DNA of 14,332 nt from Syntrophaceae bacterium UBA1163 (GTDB taxonomy: Bacteria; Desulfobacterota; BSN033; UBA1163): assembly GCA_002311635.1 (NCBI GenBank), contig DBZJ01000114.1, forward strand, positions 1 to 14,332, written 5' to 3'. Shown one piece after another: positions 12,444-14,332 of this stretch. The notes under the pieces are model-generated. The model was not told where the DNA came from. It saw only the letters and a list, made by a program, of their open reading frames with translations, and made no database searches. A program made the position numbers and the translations under genes. Position 1 is the stretch's first letter, and the number at the start of each line of letters is the position of its first letter.

Positions 12444-14332
12444 ATGGTGACAGACCATCCACTTTTTGTGATCTTTTTTATGGCGGGCGCGATCGTCTTT
12501 TTCACTGGCCTCGTCTTGAGACTATTCCTTTACTGGCGGGGGCAATGGGATTTGCGGGCCCTTACGAGAGGGATCTTTTCTACCTTCTTCAGCAAAAAGA
12601 TCGTTAAGCTGATGCAGGTGATGCTTTTGGATGGTGTCCTCCAGAGGAGGCTTTTCAGCCAGGATAAATTGAGATGGCTGATGAAGGTTTTGATCATGAT
12701 CGGTTACCCCGGGATACTGATCGCGGGCCACCTGAAGGTAGAGAGGATGCCCCAATTTAAAAGTCTCCCGCACCTGATCAGGTTTTTTTATGCACCATTC
12801 TGCGATTTTTATTACTTTCGTGATCTGGCCGGCTCGTCCCTGGGACTGACCGATGCGCTTTTTGCGATTTCCTTCGACCTCTTCGGAGCCATGATATTGA
12901 CGGGAGAATTCATCGCCATCTATCGCAGGTTTGTAGCAAAATCTGTAACTTTTAAGACCTCAATCGGAGATATCGTTGCGGTTAATCTTCTAGGAGGATG
13001 GTTTATCCTTCGATTCTTCTGCGAGGCCACGAGCATTTTAACCTATTCCCTTCCGAGCTCTGCGGCCCAATATTGGTTCTTGTCCTTTGGTCTGTCGAAA
13101 ATTATTGCCCCTTTGAGATTATCGTGGCCTTCGCTCAACTATCCCCTTTGGTCTGTATCGGGATTGTTCCTGGCCGCGCTTGTCGCCTCCATTCCATTCA
13201 ATAAAAAGCTTTGGCACATCATCACGATACCAGCGGTCATGTTGCTCAATTTGATGCCAGAAGAAGCATTTAAGCCAGGAACCAGAAAGGCATCCCTCCC
13301 CCTTTCTCTTAAAGACCTGATCGCTCTGGATTCCTGCGTGAAATGCAGCAGCTGCGTGGAGGTTTGTCCCGTATACGCGCAAACCCAGAAGTTGGAGAGC
13401 ACCATGGGAGGGCTGTTTGCCAACCTGAAGTCTTTCATCAGGAAGGCATACGGCTTGCCGGGAATGTTCTTCGGGCCCGCAAAGACCAAGGATGTGCTGA
13501 GAGAGTATTCTGAGCATCCCTACCTATGCACGTTATGCGGGAGGTGTACGGCGGTGTGCCCTGCGTTTATCCACACAAAGGATTTGAGAATTGCGATGCG
13601 TGGATTCATGGTCGAGAGGGGGGAGTACCCCCCTGTCGTCGACCGGTTAGCGGAGATGTTAAAAGGAGTCCATAACATTATCGGTGAACCGAACGAGGAC
13701 CGGTCGATGTGGGTACAGGCCCTGACCGAAGTCCCCAAGGACATGTTTCAGAGGGAGAAGGCAAAGGTCGTCTATTTCGTTGGGTGTGTTGCATCTTATT
13801 TCCCGATGACGAAGAGGATCCCTCAATCCTTTGTCCAGATTTTGGATAAGGCCGAAGTTGATTTTACCATTCTGGGAGGGGAGGAGTGGTGCTGTGGTTT
13901 TCCCCTGATTGCGGCAGGGATGAAGAAAGATGCCGAAACTTTGATCCAACACAATTTTGAAAAAGTGAAAGAGAAGGGGGCAGAAAGGATCGTTTTTGCC
14001 TGTCCCTCTTGTTACCGCACCTGGATGGATCACTGTAAAACGGATATCGAGATCTTTCATTCTACTCAATTCATCAAGAAGTTGATCGAGGAAGGTAAGA
14101 TCGGCTTCAAGGAGAAGACAACCAAAGTCACTTACCATGATCCCTGCGATCTTGGGAGAGGAAGCGGAGTTTATGAAGTCCCACGAGAAATCCTGCGGAG
14201 TATTCCCGGCGTGGAGTTGGTTGAGATGAAAGGAAACAGAGAGCAGTGCGTCTGTTGTGGAGGAGGCGGTAACCTTGAGATGGTGAACCCCGACCTTTCA
14301 GCGAGACTGGCGCAGGCAAAGATCGAAGAGAT
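12444..14332 (+). CDS. Membrane-anchored iron-sulfur oxidoreductase, NarI-like plus HdrD-like (ETF:quinone oxidoreductase type), 3' truncated by the window
   Basis: The frame is open for 629 residues to the right edge. Residues 1-270 hold about five transmembrane helices in a NarI/cytochrome-b-like arrangement (TM1 at 7-30; V-L-L-D-type Q-R-R motif near 67-69; P-F-N-K-K-L-W-H at 251-258). Two ferredoxin motifs follow, C298/C301/C304/C308 and C362/C365/C368/C372. Then comes a CCG domain (G-C ... E-W-C-C-G ... C-P-S-C), and a second one starting D-P-C ... C-V-C-C-G-G, cut by the edge. Proteins of this build pass electrons between a soluble donor, such as electron-transfer flavoprotein, and the quinone pool. 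The NarI haem-ligand positions look mostly changed. A stop at 12429 makes ATG 12444 the earliest start; AAGGA lies upstream. It is divergent from the histidine kinase. Confidence 0.88.
   Translation, partial: MVTDHPLFVIFFMAGAIVFFTGLVLRLFLYWRGQWDLRALTRGIFSTFFSKKIVKLMQVMLLDGVLQRRLFSQDKLRWLMKVLIMIGYPGILIAGHLKVERMPQFKSLPHLIRFFYAPFCDFYYFRDLAGSSLGLTDALFAISFDLFGAMILTGEFIAIYRRFVAKSVTFKTSIGDIVAVNLLGGWFILRFFCEATSILTYSLPSSAAQYWFLSFGLSKIIAPLRLSWPSLNYPLWSVSGLFLAALVASIPFNKKLWHIITIPAVMLLNLMPEEAFKPGTRKASLPLSLKDLIALDSCVKCSSCVEVCPVYAQTQKLESTMGGLFANLKSFIRKAYGLPGMFFGPAKTKDVLREYSEHPYLCTLCGRCTAVCPAFIHTKDLRIAMRGFMVERGEYPPVVDRLAEMLKGVHNIIGEPNEDRSMWVQALTEVPKDMFQREKAKVVYFVGCVASYFPMTKRIPQSFVQILDKAEVDFTILGGEEWCCGFPLIAAGMKKDAETLIQHNFEKVKEKGAERIVFACPSCYRTWMDHCKTDIEIFHSTQFIKKLIEEGKIGFKEKTTKVTYHDPCDLGRGSGVYEVPREILRSIPGVELVEMKGNREQCVCCGGGGNLEMVNPDLSARLAQAKIEE

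Noticed and set aside
13119..14138. Minus-strand frames opposite the membrane iron-sulfur protein
   Set aside because: They oppose a clear multi-motif Fe-S coding frame that runs from 12444 to the window edge.

Overview
The window is bacterial chromosome of medium GC content. It most resembles an anaerobe of the Desulfobacterota (old Deltaproteobacteria) or a close relative. This rests on two heterodisulfide-reductase-like iron-sulfur proteins, an ACT-fused malic enzyme, and several palindromic or heptameric intergenic repeats. No rRNA or taxonomic marker is present, so the assignment is an inference.

Layout. The left edge holds the 5' end of an LptF-like permease gene (minus strand), then an initiator tRNA-fMet with its own promoter and terminator, then a soluble HdrD/GlpC-like protein (plus strand). 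Convergent to that is a long minus-strand block, read from high to low coordinates: pstB1 - pstS - pstC - pstA - pstB2 - phoU, a GGQ release-factor-like gene, and a PaaI-type thioesterase. On the far side of a 388-bp divergent gap, the plus strand carries a TPR lipoprotein, a 119-residue protein of unknown function, and the ACT-malic enzyme. A PAS histidine kinase on the minus strand converges on the malic enzyme across a large inverted repeat. Divergent from the kinase, and running off the right edge, is a membrane-anchored iron-sulfur protein of the NarI/HdrD (ETF:quinone oxidoreductase-like) type.

How the genes work together. The core is a high-affinity phosphate uptake system: PstS captures phosphate, PstC and PstA form the channel, two PstB ATPases drive it, and PhoU couples it to signalling. 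The two PstB proteins are not simple copies. PstB1 has an intact Q-loop but a degenerate signature (LTLGQ). PstB2 has an intact LSGGQ but Asp in place of the Q-loop Gln. In an ABC head-to-tail dimer these defects fall in the same ATP site, which predicts a heterodimer with one consensus and one degenerate site. This is the most interesting signal in the window.

A second theme is repeat invasion. Repeats sit at the phoU 3' border, at the pstS signal-peptide boundary, and over the stop codon of the histidine kinase. At pstS they obscure the true start codon.
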